Positions 26,773 to 35,808 of a DNA stretch of 60,840 nt are shown here, piece after piece. How positions within the stretch are numbered: position 1 is the stretch's first letter; every line of letters begins with the position of its first letter. This stretch comes from Mesorhizobium comanense (GTDB taxonomy: Bacteria > Pseudomonadota > Alphaproteobacteria > Rhizobiales > Rhizobiaceae), in assembly GCF_005503535.1 (NCBI RefSeq), contig NZ_SCNN01000032.1, forward strand, positions 1 through 60,840, written 5' to 3'. The position numbers and the translations under genes were made by a program. The notes under the pieces were generated by a model. It had not been told where the DNA came from. It was given only the letters and a program-made list of their open reading frames with translations, and made no database searches.

Positions 26773-27153
26773 ATGACAATGTCCAAAGGCAACGACGAAC
26801 TCGAGCGCGTAGTGGCGATGCACCGGGATCTCCGAATCAAGGGCAATGAAGAGCTTGAGCGCATTTTAATCGCATATCGACAAAGTAGGACCAGAACGAA
26901 ACTCCCGGTCTTTGAGAGAGAGCAGATTTCTCAATGGCTCGCGGCTCAGCTCAAGTTTGCGGGGGTCCAAATATCTTTATTTGCCGCGTTAGTCCTTGCA
27001 TGGAGCGCTGCACGGCTGCTTCGGTTCACGCTAAGGCAGCTTTTCGTCGGCAATCTGTCGAAGCGACGGGCGCGCAGGCATCTGAAAATTGCCAGAATCC
27101 TGAACCGCGCGTCTTTCAGGATTCTGCTTCGCCAACTGAGCAAATGCGTTTGA
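26773..27153 (+). CDS. Small membrane-anchored protein, possibly metal-induced
   Basis: 126 residues: a charged N-terminal region with a short internal repeat (SKGNDELERVVAMHRD and IKGNEELERILIAYRQ), then one hydrophobic helix (VQISLFAALVLAWSAARLL) and a very basic tail. No known family is recognised and the ribosome site is weak. The MerR-type promoter just upstream supports it being a real gene under metal control. Confidence 0.5.
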   Translation: MTMSKGNDELERVVAMHRDLRIKGNEELERILIAYRQSRTRTKLPVFEREQISQWLAAQLKFAGVQISLFAALVLAWSAARLLRFTLRQLFVGNLSKRRARRHLKIARILNRASFRILLRQLSKCV

Positions 27154-27346
27154 CGTTGCGACATGTCCTTTTCTGTAGGAAGACCGAGCGATCTTCGGTC
27201 AACAAGCATCGGCCCTTCGTCAGGCATCTATTGGTTCTGGTTCCCGCGAGAATAACCATCCAGGATAGGAAGCATCCGCATGATTCTTGATGCCTAAGCC
27301 CGAGGCGAAGCTGATCACCACAACCGTCTCAGGAAAGACCGTACAT

Positions 27347-28984
27347 ATGTCCGACGCCCACACCGCACCGCCGCCTCTGGCAGCACTCGACTCAGCCCAT
27401 GTTGGCGATATCAAGGGAGCCTTCGGGACGATCCGCGTGGGCGATGACGCGCCCCGCGCGGGACTGAAGGCTCGACTGACGACATTGCTGGCGATCGTCG
27501 GACCTGGACTAATCGTGATGGTCGGCGACAATGATGCCGGCGCGTTCGGCACTTACACTGAGGCGGGGCAGAACTACGGTACCAGCCTGCTCTGGGTGCT
27601 GCTGTTGCTGGTGCCGGTGCTGTACGTGAACCAAGAGATGGTTCTGCGCCTGGGGGTGGTCTCCGGTGTCGGGCACGCCCGCCTGATTTTGGAGCGCTTC
27701 GGCAAGTTCTGGGGCGCGTTCAGTGTGATCGACCTGTTCATCCTCAACGCCCTGACGATCGTCACCGAGTTTATCGGTATCAGCCTGGGCCTCGACTATC
27801 TGGGCATCCCCAAGATCCCGGGCGTCCTCCTCTCGGCTGCTGTGATTGTGGGCGCCGCCAGCACGGGTTCCTTCAAACGCTTTGAACAGGTCTGCATGAC
27901 ACTGGTGGTGGGATCCCTCCTGTTGGTGCCGATCTTTGTCATGGTCCACCCGGATCTCCGGCAAGTGGCCCGGGATTTCCTTATCCCCGGCATGCCCGCA
28001 GGTGCAGACGCTTCCCAGGTGGTCATGCTGATTATCGGCATCGTCGGCACGACGGTTGCCCCCTGGCAGCTCTTCTTCCAGCAGTCCTACATCATCGACA
28101 AACGCATCACCCCGCGGTTCATGAATTACGAGAAAGTGGACCTGTGGCTGGGAATTGTGATCGTGATTGTCGGCGCTGCTGCAATCATTGCCTTCACTGC
28201 GGCGACGTTCGCCGGGCGAAGCGAGTTTGGCAATTTTACCGATGCCGGCGGCGTCGCCATGGGACTGGAAAAATATGTCGGGAAGGCCGCGGGTGTCCTT
28301 TTCGCTCTGGCGCTGATTGATGCATCGATTATCGGCGCCGCGGCCGTGGGTCTGGCGACCTCCTACGCCCTGGGCGATGTATTGGGGCTCAAGCACTCGC
28401 TGCACCGTAAGGTCTCCGATGCGAAGGCTTTCTACGCTGTATTCGCGGGGATCCTGCTGGTTTCAGCGGTCATCGTTCTTATCCCCGGCAGTCCTTTGGG
28501 TCTGCTCACGGTCGGTGTCCAGGTCTTGGCTGGTGTCCTGCTTCCCTCCGCCACTGTGTTCCTGCTGCTGTTGTGCAACGACCGTCAGGTCCTTGGCCCA
28601 TGGACCAATGGCACGGCCATGAACGTCTTCACTTCCGCGGTGATAGCCGTTCTGGTCATTCTTTCCCTCGTTCTCACTGCCGGCGTCCTGTTCCCCGACA
28701 TCAACTCAGTCGCAATCGTCGCCATCCTCATCGGCGGCGGCATGGCTTCCGTCGCGGTCGGCCTGGGTTTGCTCGCATACAGACGTTTCCATCCTACTGT
28801 CTTAGACGTGAAGGAAGTCGACCGTTCCCAACGTGCATCGTGGCGCATGCCCCCGTTGGCCTTGCTCGCCGCTCCAAAACTTTCCACCGGAAGCCGGATT
28901 GGTCTGAGCGTGCTGCGGACCTACCTGCTGATCGCGATGATCTTGGTTATAGTACGTGTTGTCCAGTTGGCCCTTGGCCATTGA
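27347..28984 (+). CDS. NRAMP-like divalent metal transporter with non-canonical metal-site motifs
   Basis: ATG 27347 has AGGAAAG 10 bases upstream; ATG 27290 is an in-frame alternative. The 545-residue protein has about eleven or twelve hydrophobic helices and the NRAMP fold. In helix 1 the canonical DPGN is GDND (GPGLIVMVGDNDAGAFGTY, residues 52-70). In helix 6 the canonical MPH is APW (VGTTVAPWQLFFQQ, about 234-247). Loss of the metal-coordinating methionine recalls NRAMP-related magnesium transporters (NRMT). The next gene encodes a soluble MgtE-type gating module, supporting Mg2+ (or Mn2+) transport under regulatory control. It lies in the cytoplasmic membrane. Confidence 0.88.
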   Translation: MSDAHTAPPPLAALDSAHVGDIKGAFGTIRVGDDAPRAGLKARLTTLLAIVGPGLIVMVGDNDAGAFGTYTEAGQNYGTSLLWVLLLLVPVLYVNQEMVLRLGVVSGVGHARLILERFGKFWGAFSVIDLFILNALTIVTEFIGISLGLDYLGIPKIPGVLLSAAVIVGAASTGSFKRFEQVCMTLVVGSLLLVPIFVMVHPDLRQVARDFLIPGMPAGADASQVVMLIIGIVGTTVAPWQLFFQQSYIIDKRITPRFMNYEKVDLWLGIVIVIVGAAAIIAFTAATFAGRSEFGNFTDAGGVAMGLEKYVGKAAGVLFALALIDASIIGAAAVGLATSYALGDVLGLKHSLHRKVSDAKAFYAVFAGILLVSAVIVLIPGSPLGLLTVGVQVLAGVLLPSATVFLLLLCNDRQVLGPWTNGTAMNVFTSAVIAVLVILSLVLTAGVLFPDINSVAIVAILIGGGMASVAVGLGLLAYRRFHPTVLDVKEVDRSQRASWRMPPLALLAAPKLSTGSRIGLSVLRTYLLIAMILVIVRVVQLALGH

Positions 28985-29036
28985 GCACCGCGTAGATTTT
29001 TGACTAGCTTGGCCATTGGCCCCAAAGGAGAAACCC

Positions 29037-30323
29037 GTGACAATCCGCACCGGCGCTGGCACTCCAGATACTGCCGCCTCCCTTTCCTCGATGCTCAAGA
29101 ATGCTGTCGTTGATGCGCAAGGCAGACCCTTCGGCGTGCTGGAGGATGTGGCCGCTCAGCTCCGCGGAGACAAATATCCGCTGGTCACCGGCCTGGTTGT
29201 CGGCACTGACGGTGGCCGCGTCTTCGTGCCGGTCAGCGACGTTGTCAGCATTGACGCCAACCCTATCCGGCTTCGTGCCGCGAGCGCGGATTTAGGCCCG
29301 TTTGAACGCCGCGACAGCGAAATGCTGCTCCTGAAACAGGATGTGCTCGGACACCGGCTTATCGACGTCGACCGCATTGTATTTGTTAAGGCCTACGATA
29401 TCCGCCTCTCGGTCGAGGCCGAGGGTTGGGTCGCCATCGGCCTCGACGTTCACAAGTATCGCTGGTTTCAATTCGGTCGCCACGAAAACCATCCGGCACG
29501 AGACTGGCATGCCTTCCTCTTGATCGGCGACCATGGGACCGTCAGAAGCCGATTTGCCAATAGCCGCATACAGCGTCTCAAACCCGCCCACATCGCCGAC
29601 CTCATCGAAGAGGCCTCGACGAAGGAACAGGACTTACTGCTTGCGCAGGTCCACGCCGACCCTGGGTTGGAAGCAGATGTATTCGGCGAACTCGATGACG
29701 ACAGACTGGCTCAGTTGCTCAAAACCCGCAGTGATCGGGATATTGCCGACGTGCTTTCCCGAATGCGCGCCGACGATGCGGCTGACGCCGTGATGGATCT
29801 GCCCCAGGATCGCCGCCAGAAAGTTCTGGATTTAATCCCCGGCCCGCAGCAGACCAAGGTTCTGGCGCTCCTCGGCTATCACGATGCCACCGCCGGGGGC
29901 CTCATGGGCACAGACTATCTGGCCCTCCCGGAGGAGCGCAGTATTGCGGACGCTCTTCAGAAACTGCGTGTGGCGACCACCCAACAGCCCGAAGCCCTTA
30001 CCACGATCCACAGCCTTCACCCGGACGGCACGCTGGCGGGAACGCTCGGCCTGGTCCGTGCGCTGCAGCTAGACCCGGCGACCCTCCTGCGCGACGCCGC
30101 TGACCCGGATGTGATTGTCGCCTCGCCCGAGGACGACATCATCGCTGTGACAACCCGGATGGCGGACTTCAATCTACTTAGCCTGCCTGTTGTCGATTCC
30201 ACCGGGCTCATACTTGGTATCATCACAGTCGATGATGCACTCGAAGCCGCTATTCCGCGGGACTGGTCCCGGCGTGAACCCGCCCGCGTCGCACGACGAC
30301 CACGCAATCCGGAGGCGCCATAA
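29037..30323 (+). CDS. Soluble MgtE N-domain / CBS protein with PRC-barrel-like N-terminus
   Basis: GTG 29037 with AGGAG 6 bases upstream gives 428 residues. Residues 15-150 form beta-rich repeats like PRC barrels (GRPFGVLEDVAAQLRGD, VDRIVFVKAYDIRL). Residues about 195-300 are an MgtE N domain (DDRLAQLLKTRSDRDIADVL, MRADDAADAVMDLPQDRRQK). The end is a CBS pair (GLMGTDYLALPEERSIADAL, LSLPVVDSTGLILGIITVDD). MgtE channels use N and CBS domains as a Mg2+ sensor that closes the pore. Here there is no membrane domain, so the sensor probably acts on the adjacent NRAMP-like protein 52 bases upstream. Confidence 0.85.
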   Translation: MTIRTGAGTPDTAASLSSMLKNAVVDAQGRPFGVLEDVAAQLRGDKYPLVTGLVVGTDGGRVFVPVSDVVSIDANPIRLRAASADLGPFERRDSEMLLLKQDVLGHRLIDVDRIVFVKAYDIRLSVEAEGWVAIGLDVHKYRWFQFGRHENHPARDWHAFLLIGDHGTVRSRFANSRIQRLKPAHIADLIEEASTKEQDLLLAQVHADPGLEADVFGELDDDRLAQLLKTRSDRDIADVLSRMRADDAADAVMDLPQDRRQKVLDLIPGPQQTKVLALLGYHDATAGGLMGTDYLALPEERSIADALQKLRVATTQQPEALTTIHSLHPDGTLAGTLGLVRALQLDPATLLRDAADPDVIVASPEDDIIAVTTRMADFNLLSLPVVDSTGLILGIITVDDALEAAIPRDWSRREPARVARRPRNPEAP

Positions 30324-30364
30324 ACGAAGCCTATCGCTGATCGCTCCGATCAATATGAAGTGCT

Positions 30365-30553
30365 ATGAAGTCATTGCTGATCTTCTTTGTTGCCGCCCTT
30401 CTCTTGCGCTCGGCGATCATCACTGTTTGCGCCATGCGATGGCTCTTCAATTATAGGTTGATCGGCAACAAGGGCGCAGATCGCTTCTTTTCCGCTGCAA
30501 AGGCTCTGGAGCAAAAATCTGACTGGATTCTGGCGAAAAACCGACTTCGTTGA
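30365..30553 (+). CDS. Possible small membrane peptide (62 aa)
   Basis: MKSLLIFFVAALLLRSAIIT gives a signal-anchor-like start followed by a basic tail. It sits 42 bases after the MgtE-N/CBS gene and could be co-transcribed. No family is recognised and the ribosome site is weak. Confidence 0.35.
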   Translation: MKSLLIFFVAALLLRSAIITVCAMRWLFNYRLIGNKGADRFFSAAKALEQKSDWILAKNRLR

Positions 30554-30723
30554 GCCAGTATGGCCGGGACATATTTCGCGCTTAAGATAGCTTCTAGCTT
30601 CCAGTGACAAGGCCAGCCGGAATCGTCATACGCCTGAAGGCGGCTGGAAGGTCATATTCGCAGCATCGCGCGAATGATGGCGTGGCAGCGCACCGTCTCA
30701 AATGTCGGTCATCCGCGCGCACA

Positions 30724-30850
30724 ACATCGACTTTGGTCTGACGCTTGCCGGCGAGAAACCGAGAAACCATCTAGCGGCATCAGATCGCGTTCGGCAAGGA
30801 GACCCTGCGCAAATTGATCCTCGGTCCCCGGGCTCTTCTTCGTGGCCGCC
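30724..30850 (+). pseudogene. ISNCY-type transposase scrap
   Basis: NIDFGLTLAGEKPRNHL followed, one frame over, by IAFGKETLRKLI resembles the FGPTLA-EKL...ETLRKW stretch of ISNCY transposases. Nothing else of the element is recognisable in the surrounding 380 bases. Confidence 0.45.
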
Positions 30851-30931
30851 CTGCAGCGTGGGTGCGGACTAGGACGCGGAGGCTATCGTCGGTCGCATTG
30901 GTAAATCTCCAGAGGTTGTGGAGAAGCCGGA

Positions 30932-31630
30932 CTATCCCATGGCGCTTTCAAGCAACAGCAGGAGCAGGAAACCGACGAAGAACATCGCCGCAACCCAAGG
31001 TCGATCTGGAGTCTCATGCGCCTCGACCAGCAGTTCTTCCGTCACGAGATAAAGAAGCGCGATCAGTCCGAAGGCGAAGAACCCGGTGAGATAAGGGCCG
31101 GGCAGAGATGCAATCGGCGTCGCGACAAGTGCCCCGACCGGCAGTAGCATCACGAGCCCTGCGGTAAGACCGACCACCCGGCCGGGCTTCATCGACTCGC
31201 CGAGTTCCGCAGCCACGGTCAGGCCAAGAAAGAGCACTTCGATGGTAAGCGCGATCGTCAACAGCAGGCCGACTTTCTCCCCGGCGGCAAAGCCGAGTCC
31301 AAGCACGAGGCCATCGATCAGGATGTCGACGCCGATAATCGCCGTCAGACCGAGCGGCCCTTGCATGCGTTCCTCGAAGCTCTTGAGCAAGAGCATCACG
31401 ATCACACCGATCGTGCCCCCAATCGCGACCGGCACCACAGACCCTGCATGCTTGAGGTCAGGCAAGATTTCGCCCGCTGCCGCGGCAAAGACCACGCCTG
31501 CCGCGAAATGCTGGATTGCGCTGATGACAATCGGCTCCGGCCGGCGATACGCTGCGATCGCCGCGCCTATGATCGCGGCGCTCACAGGAATGAGCGTATA
31601 GATCAGGGTGGTCATTCCCAGCGATTGCAT
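30932..31630 (-). CDS. ZIP-family metal transporter
   Basis: ATG 31630 gives 232 residues with about eight helices. The metal-binding signatures are HFAAGVVFAAAAGEILPDL (helix IV type, H...E) and IDGLVLGLGFAAGEKVGLLL. Helix V usually has H-x-x-x-E; here the histidine of the usual D-H motif is not evident (ILIDGLVLG). ZIP proteins normally import Zn2+ or related ions toward the cytoplasm. The gene lies downstream of ccdA and the P-type ATPase on the same strand and may share their transcript. Confidence 0.85.
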   Translation of the reverse strand: MQSLGMTTLIYTLIPVSAAIIGAAIAAYRRPEPIVISAIQHFAAGVVFAAAAGEILPDLKHAGSVVPVAIGGTIGVIVMLLLKSFEERMQGPLGLTAIIGVDILIDGLVLGLGFAAGEKVGLLLTIALTIEVLFLGLTVAAELGESMKPGRVVGLTAGLVMLLPVGALVATPIASLPGPYLTGFFAFGLIALLYLVTEELLVEAHETPDRPWVAAMFFVGFLLLLLLESAMG

Positions 31631-31714
31631 GGCAAGCTCATCTCCCGATTGAATTTTCAGCAATCATCCAGGCCTTGGGCCTTCGCAACCTCTTTCGAAG
31701 TAGCGATACGCCGG

Positions 31715-32446
31715 TCAACCGATTGAGCCAAGGCCGGGGAACCGCTCGAGCAGCCAGTATGCGATCAACTGGAGCTGGCCGGTCATCATCAGAAGGCCCA
31801 TGACGATCATCGCGCCGCCGGCTGCGACGTTGAGGACATGCCCGGCATACCGAAGTCGCTTCAGGGCCGCCGCCATGTTGGCGAACAACACCGCTGCGAG
31901 CAGGAATGGCACGCCCAGACCCAGACCATAAGCAGCGAGGAGGACGGCGCCACTGCCCGCCGAGAGCGCCGATACGGTCAGGATGGAACCGAGAACGGGG
32001 CCTATGCAGGGCGTCCAGCCAAATGCGAAGGCAAGACCGAGCAGATAGGCGCTGCCCGGCCCCGAAACCGAATTCGGGCCCAGCGATCGAAATTCCTGCA
32101 TCAGAACCGGAATTCTGATCAGGCCAGTCATCAACAATCCAAACATGATGACCAATGCCCCACCGACCAGATTCGCTTCGGCGCTGTAGCGGATAAACAA
32201 ACCGCCCAGTGCCTGCGCGCCAAGGCCGAGAAGCACGAAGACAGTCGTAAATCCCGCCACGAACCACAGCGCCGGCCATGTCACGCGAAGGCGGTCGATC
32301 ATGCGGGTCGATGACGGATCGACCCCATTCGATACGAACGATAGATATCCGGGGACAAGAGGAAGGACGCATGGCGAAACGAACGAAATCGCACCGGCCA
32401 GTGCGGCGGTTGCCACCCCTATAGCCGAGACCTCGATGGCTATCAC
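31715..32446 (-). CDS. ccdA: Cytochrome c biogenesis / thiol-disulfide transmembrane protein CcdA
   Basis: 243 residues, six helices, with the two conserved cysteine motifs: SFVSPCVLPLVPGY (helix 1) and FGWTPCIGPVLG (helix 4). CcdA passes electrons from cytoplasmic thioredoxin to periplasmic thiol proteins. No dedicated partner thioredoxin is adjacent. The position between a heavy-metal ATPase and a ZIP transporter suggests a role in protecting or maturing periplasmic thiols under metal stress, which is inference. Confidence 0.9.
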   Translation of the reverse strand: MIAIEVSAIGVATAALAGAISFVSPCVLPLVPGYLSFVSNGVDPSSTRMIDRLRVTWPALWFVAGFTTVFVLLGLGAQALGGLFIRYSAEANLVGGALVIMFGLLMTGLIRIPVLMQEFRSLGPNSVSGPGSAYLLGLAFAFGWTPCIGPVLGSILTVSALSAGSGAVLLAAYGLGLGVPFLLAAVLFANMAAALKRLRYAGHVLNVAAGGAMIVMGLLMMTGQLQLIAYWLLERFPGLGSIG

Positions 32447-32517
32447 TTCTCAGCTCCGGCCGAACTCGCGGTTGCTTGCCGCGCGGGCTCCCAATGCACT
32501 GCGGGTCTCTGAGGAGA

Positions 32518-35265
32518 TCACTTCAGGCCACGCCAGCCCAGGAGCCTCATTGCATTCGCCGTGACAATGACCGTCGCCCCGGTGTCGGCCAGAATCGCCG
32601 GCCAGAGGCCGGTTATCCCCATGACCGTGGTGACCAGGAACACCGCCTTTAGCCCGAGCGAAATGGTGATGTTCTGTGTGATGTTGCTCATGGTCGCCCG
32701 CGACAGCGCTATCATGTTGGCGACATCCTTGACCCGGCCGTGCAGCACAGCGGCGTCAGCGGTCTCCAGCGCGACATCGGTTCCGCCGCCCATGGCGATG
32801 CCGACATTGGCAGCGGCGAGCGCCGGCGCATCGTTGATGCCGTCACCCACCTTGGCAACGATATGTCCGCTCTTCTGCAATTCGCCGACGATGCGCTGCT
32901 TGTCCTCCGGCAGCAGCTCGGCCCTGGGTTCGAGACCAAGACTCTTGGCGATGGCAGCGGCGGTACGCTTGTTGTCGCCGGTCAGCATTACAGCGGTGAC
33001 GTCGAGGCGTTTCAGCGCTTCAATACCCTCCTTGGCGTCCTCGCGCGGCTCGTCGCGCATGGCGATGACGCCGGCGATCACCCTGCCGGCAAGCAGCACC
33101 GAGACACTCTTTCCTTCGTCATTGAGCTTGGCGATGCGATCCCGCAGTTCCTGCGTGAGCGCGCAGCGCTTTTCTGCCGCCTTGGGCGAACCAAGGAAAA
33201 GTTCAACGCCGCCCACTTTTCCAACGATGCCCTCGCCGCCTATGGCCCTTGCCTCGCTAGCGGAAGTGGGATTGATGTCCCTCTTTCTGGCTTCATCCAA
33301 AATGGCCATGGCGAGCGGGTGGCTGGATCCGATCTCCAAATCAGCCGCCAGTGCCAACGTCTCGGCTTCTGTCCGTCCGACCGCAACGATGTCGGTGACC
33401 TTGGGCTTGCCTTCTGTGAGCGTGCCGGTTTTGTCGAACGCAACCTTGGTGATCTTGCCAAGCGTCTCCAGAACCGCCCCGCCCTTCATCAGCAATCCCC
33501 TGCGGGCACCGGCCGAAAGGCTCGCCGCGATGGCGGCAGGGGTAGAGATGACCAGCGCACAAGGACACCCGATCAGGAGGATGGCGAGGCCCTTGTAGAT
33601 CCACTCGTTCCAGACGCCGCCAAAAACGAGCGGCGGGACGATCGCCACCAGTGCCGCAACAACCATGACGGCGGGCGTATAGTAGGTGGAAAATCGGTCG
33701 ATGAACCGCTCCGTCGGCGCTTTCGATTCCTGCGCCTTCTCGACCAGTTGGATAATGCGCGCGATCGTGTTGTCCGCGGCAGCTGCGGTTACCTTGACGC
33801 GTATCGGCGCATCCTGGTTGATCGTGCCGGCAAAGACCTGATCTTCGGGAACCTTCCGTTTTGGCACGGACTCGCCCGTCATTGGGGATTCGTCGATCGA
33901 GCTTTCACCGGAAATGATCGTGCCATCGGCAGGAACGCGGTCGCCGGGGCGCACCAGTATGGTAGAGCCGACGGCAAGGCTCTCAGCTGGCACCTCCGAG
34001 GTTTTTCCGTCGACCTCCAGCAGCGCGGTCTTCGGCACCAACGTCGCGAGCGCCTTGATGCTGGCACGGGCGCGGCCAGCGGCCACCCCTTCGAGCATTT
34101 CTCCAACCAGGAAGAGGAAAACGACAGCAGCAGCTTCCTCGCTGGCATTGATGATGACGGCGCCGACGGCGGCGATCGTCATGAGCGTTTCGATGGTGAA
34201 CGGCGACCCGTTGAGAGCGGCCATGATCGCGCGCCGCGCGATCGGGATAAGTCCCACCGCCATGGCGGCGATGAACGCCCATGGCGCGGTTTCTGGAACA
34301 AGCTTGGCCAGGACGAACGCAGCGGCGAGCGCGAGACCGCACAGGATCGTCAGCCGCGCCTTCGAGGTCTTCCACCACGGCCCTTCTTCGCTTCCGTGAT
34401 CGTGGCCATGAAGGCCCGCCACCCCGACGTCGTGGGCATCGGCCTTCTTGCCATTGTCGTGACTCGAATGGTCGTGGCCAGCGTGGTCATGGTCCGAATG
34501 GTCATGGCCAACATGATCGTGATGCGGGTCAGTGGAGTTTGCGGGATCGTTCCTGAGCGCCGCGCCGCCAGCCGCTTTTGCCTGCCCTAAGGCAATTGGG
34601 GCGACCTTGTAGCCCAAGCTTTCAACGCGCTTGGCAAGTTTTTCCATATCCGCCTTCGACGAATGATCGACGGTCATGGTTCCGGCGGTCACCGAAACCG
34701 AAACCTCCTGGACACCTTCGACCCGTCTCGCCGCGGTGTCGATTTTCTTCGCACAGGCCGCGCAATCCATGCCCGCTACCCGGTACCGGCTTTGCAAGAT
34801 CGTGTTTGCGTTCGCTGCAATCAGGTCGGCCGCATTTGCCCGCTGCTCCAGCGTTTTGCCATGCGATGAATGATCGTGGTCGCCATGATCATGATCCGAA
34901 TGATCGTGGCCTGAATGGTCTTGATCGACGTGGTCGTGGTCCGAATGATCATCGCCAGCATGATCGTGATGGTGCTCGGGGTTGGTGCAGCTTGTGTCTT
35001 CGCTCTTCGGCGCCGCGCCGGCAGTTGCCTTCACCTGTGCCAAGGCAATCGGGGCGACTTTGTAGCCCAGGCTCTCCACGCGCTTGGCGAGTTTTTCCAT
35101 ATCCGCTTTCGGCGAGTGGTCGATGGTCATGGTTCCAGCTGTAACTGAAACCGCGACGTCTGCGACGCCGTCGATGCGCCGTGCCGCCGTATCAATTTTC
35201 TTCGCGCAGGCTGCGCAATCCATGCCCCCTACCCGGTAACGGCTTTTGAGAACAGCTTCATTCAT
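32518..35265 (-). CDS. Heavy-metal P1B-type ATPase with two HMA domains and His-rich linkers (Zn/Cd/Pb type)
   Basis: 915 residues. Two nearly identical HMA domains (GMDCAACAKKIDTAARR near residues 14-30 and again near 167-183) are each followed by a long His/Asp-rich linker. Next come membrane helices with CPCALVIST (about 568), the DKTGTLTEGKPK phosphorylation site (about 610) and the hinge VGDGINDAPALAAA. CPC with these hallmarks indicates export of Zn2+, Cd2+ or Pb2+ rather than purely copper. A MerR-type promoter precedes it. ccdA and the ZIP gene follow. The duplicated HMA segments are also similar at DNA level. Confidence 0.93.
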   Translation of the reverse strand: MNEAVLKSRYRVGGMDCAACAKKIDTAARRIDGVADVAVSVTAGTMTIDHSPKADMEKLAKRVESLGYKVAPIALAQVKATAGAAPKSEDTSCTNPEHHHDHAGDDHSDHDHVDQDHSGHDHSDHDHGDHDHSSHGKTLEQRANAADLIAANANTILQSRYRVAGMDCAACAKKIDTAARRVEGVQEVSVSVTAGTMTVDHSSKADMEKLAKRVESLGYKVAPIALGQAKAAGGAALRNDPANSTDPHHDHVGHDHSDHDHAGHDHSSHDNGKKADAHDVGVAGLHGHDHGSEEGPWWKTSKARLTILCGLALAAAFVLAKLVPETAPWAFIAAMAVGLIPIARRAIMAALNGSPFTIETLMTIAAVGAVIINASEEAAAVVFLFLVGEMLEGVAAGRARASIKALATLVPKTALLEVDGKTSEVPAESLAVGSTILVRPGDRVPADGTIISGESSIDESPMTGESVPKRKVPEDQVFAGTINQDAPIRVKVTAAAADNTIARIIQLVEKAQESKAPTERFIDRFSTYYTPAVMVVAALVAIVPPLVFGGVWNEWIYKGLAILLIGCPCALVISTPAAIAASLSAGARRGLLMKGGAVLETLGKITKVAFDKTGTLTEGKPKVTDIVAVGRTEAETLALAADLEIGSSHPLAMAILDEARKRDINPTSASEARAIGGEGIVGKVGGVELFLGSPKAAEKRCALTQELRDRIAKLNDEGKSVSVLLAGRVIAGVIAMRDEPREDAKEGIEALKRLDVTAVMLTGDNKRTAAAIAKSLGLEPRAELLPEDKQRIVGELQKSGHIVAKVGDGINDAPALAAANVGIAMGGGTDVALETADAAVLHGRVKDVANMIALSRATMSNITQNITISLGLKAVFLVTTVMGITGLWPAILADTGATVIVTANAMRLLGWRGLK

Positions 35266-35309
35266 CGCATAACGCCTTCCGAATGCTCTTGCGTTTCCTA
35301 GTCAACGGG

Positions 35310-35340
35310 ACGCTAATTCCTCTAGCAACTAGAGGAGCAA
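35310..35340 (-). promoter_or_regulatory. MerR-type promoter of the P-type ATPase
   Basis: On the minus strand TTGCTC (35340-35335), a 19-bp spacer, and TAGCGT (35315-35310). The perfect dyad TCCTCTAG-CAA-CTAGAGGA occupies 35318-35336. The ATPase start is 45 bases downstream of the -10. This is the best-formed of the four related promoters. Confidence 0.82.
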
Positions 35341-35808
35341 GCGATTTTTTCGGCTGTCTCTTATACCGTCCAACTTGGCTGCTTTCGCGGGCCTGTGGGC
35401 AAGTCGCCTTGGGATCAGCAATCCAACGTCAGCCCCGAATTCGGCGAAAGCGATCGACACTCCTGCGTTGGTACGATCTTTCCCTCTTGTTCAAAGTCCG
35501 GCTTGAACCGCCCCGTGTTGATCGGAGGCTCCATGTGTGGATGCCCCGTTTCATGCAAGTGCCATTTGCGTCTTCGAACATGTGATCGGGTGCGGTCATG
35601 TGTCAGGCCTGTGATGCGGCGTCGAGGTGCCGCTGGCCGTCATGGAGATACGCGGATCAGGCGCAAATCAACTCGACGAGCTTTTCGCTCTTGGAGCCTC
35701 GGTGCATTTCCTGATCCCGATCAGACCGATCATTTGCCCTTGACGTTCACGACCTCCTCACATGCCGCCCATCATGGCGTCGCAGTCGCCGAGTAAATGC
35801 TCAGATGC
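35341..35808. other. Intergenic stretch upstream of the ATPase
   Basis: About 470 bases between the ATPase promoter and the IS110 remnant. Minus-strand frames contain protein-like pieces (MEPPINTGRFKPDFEQEG; a tail GDCDAMMGGM ending near 35760) but nothing assignable. I regard it as debris around the IS insertion. Confidence 0.35.

Noticed and set aside
34860..34985. Repetitive CATGATC-like array resembling a short CRISPR
   Set aside because: The repetition is the codon pattern of the His/Asp-rich linker of the P-type ATPase; there are no spaced uniform repeats or cas genes.
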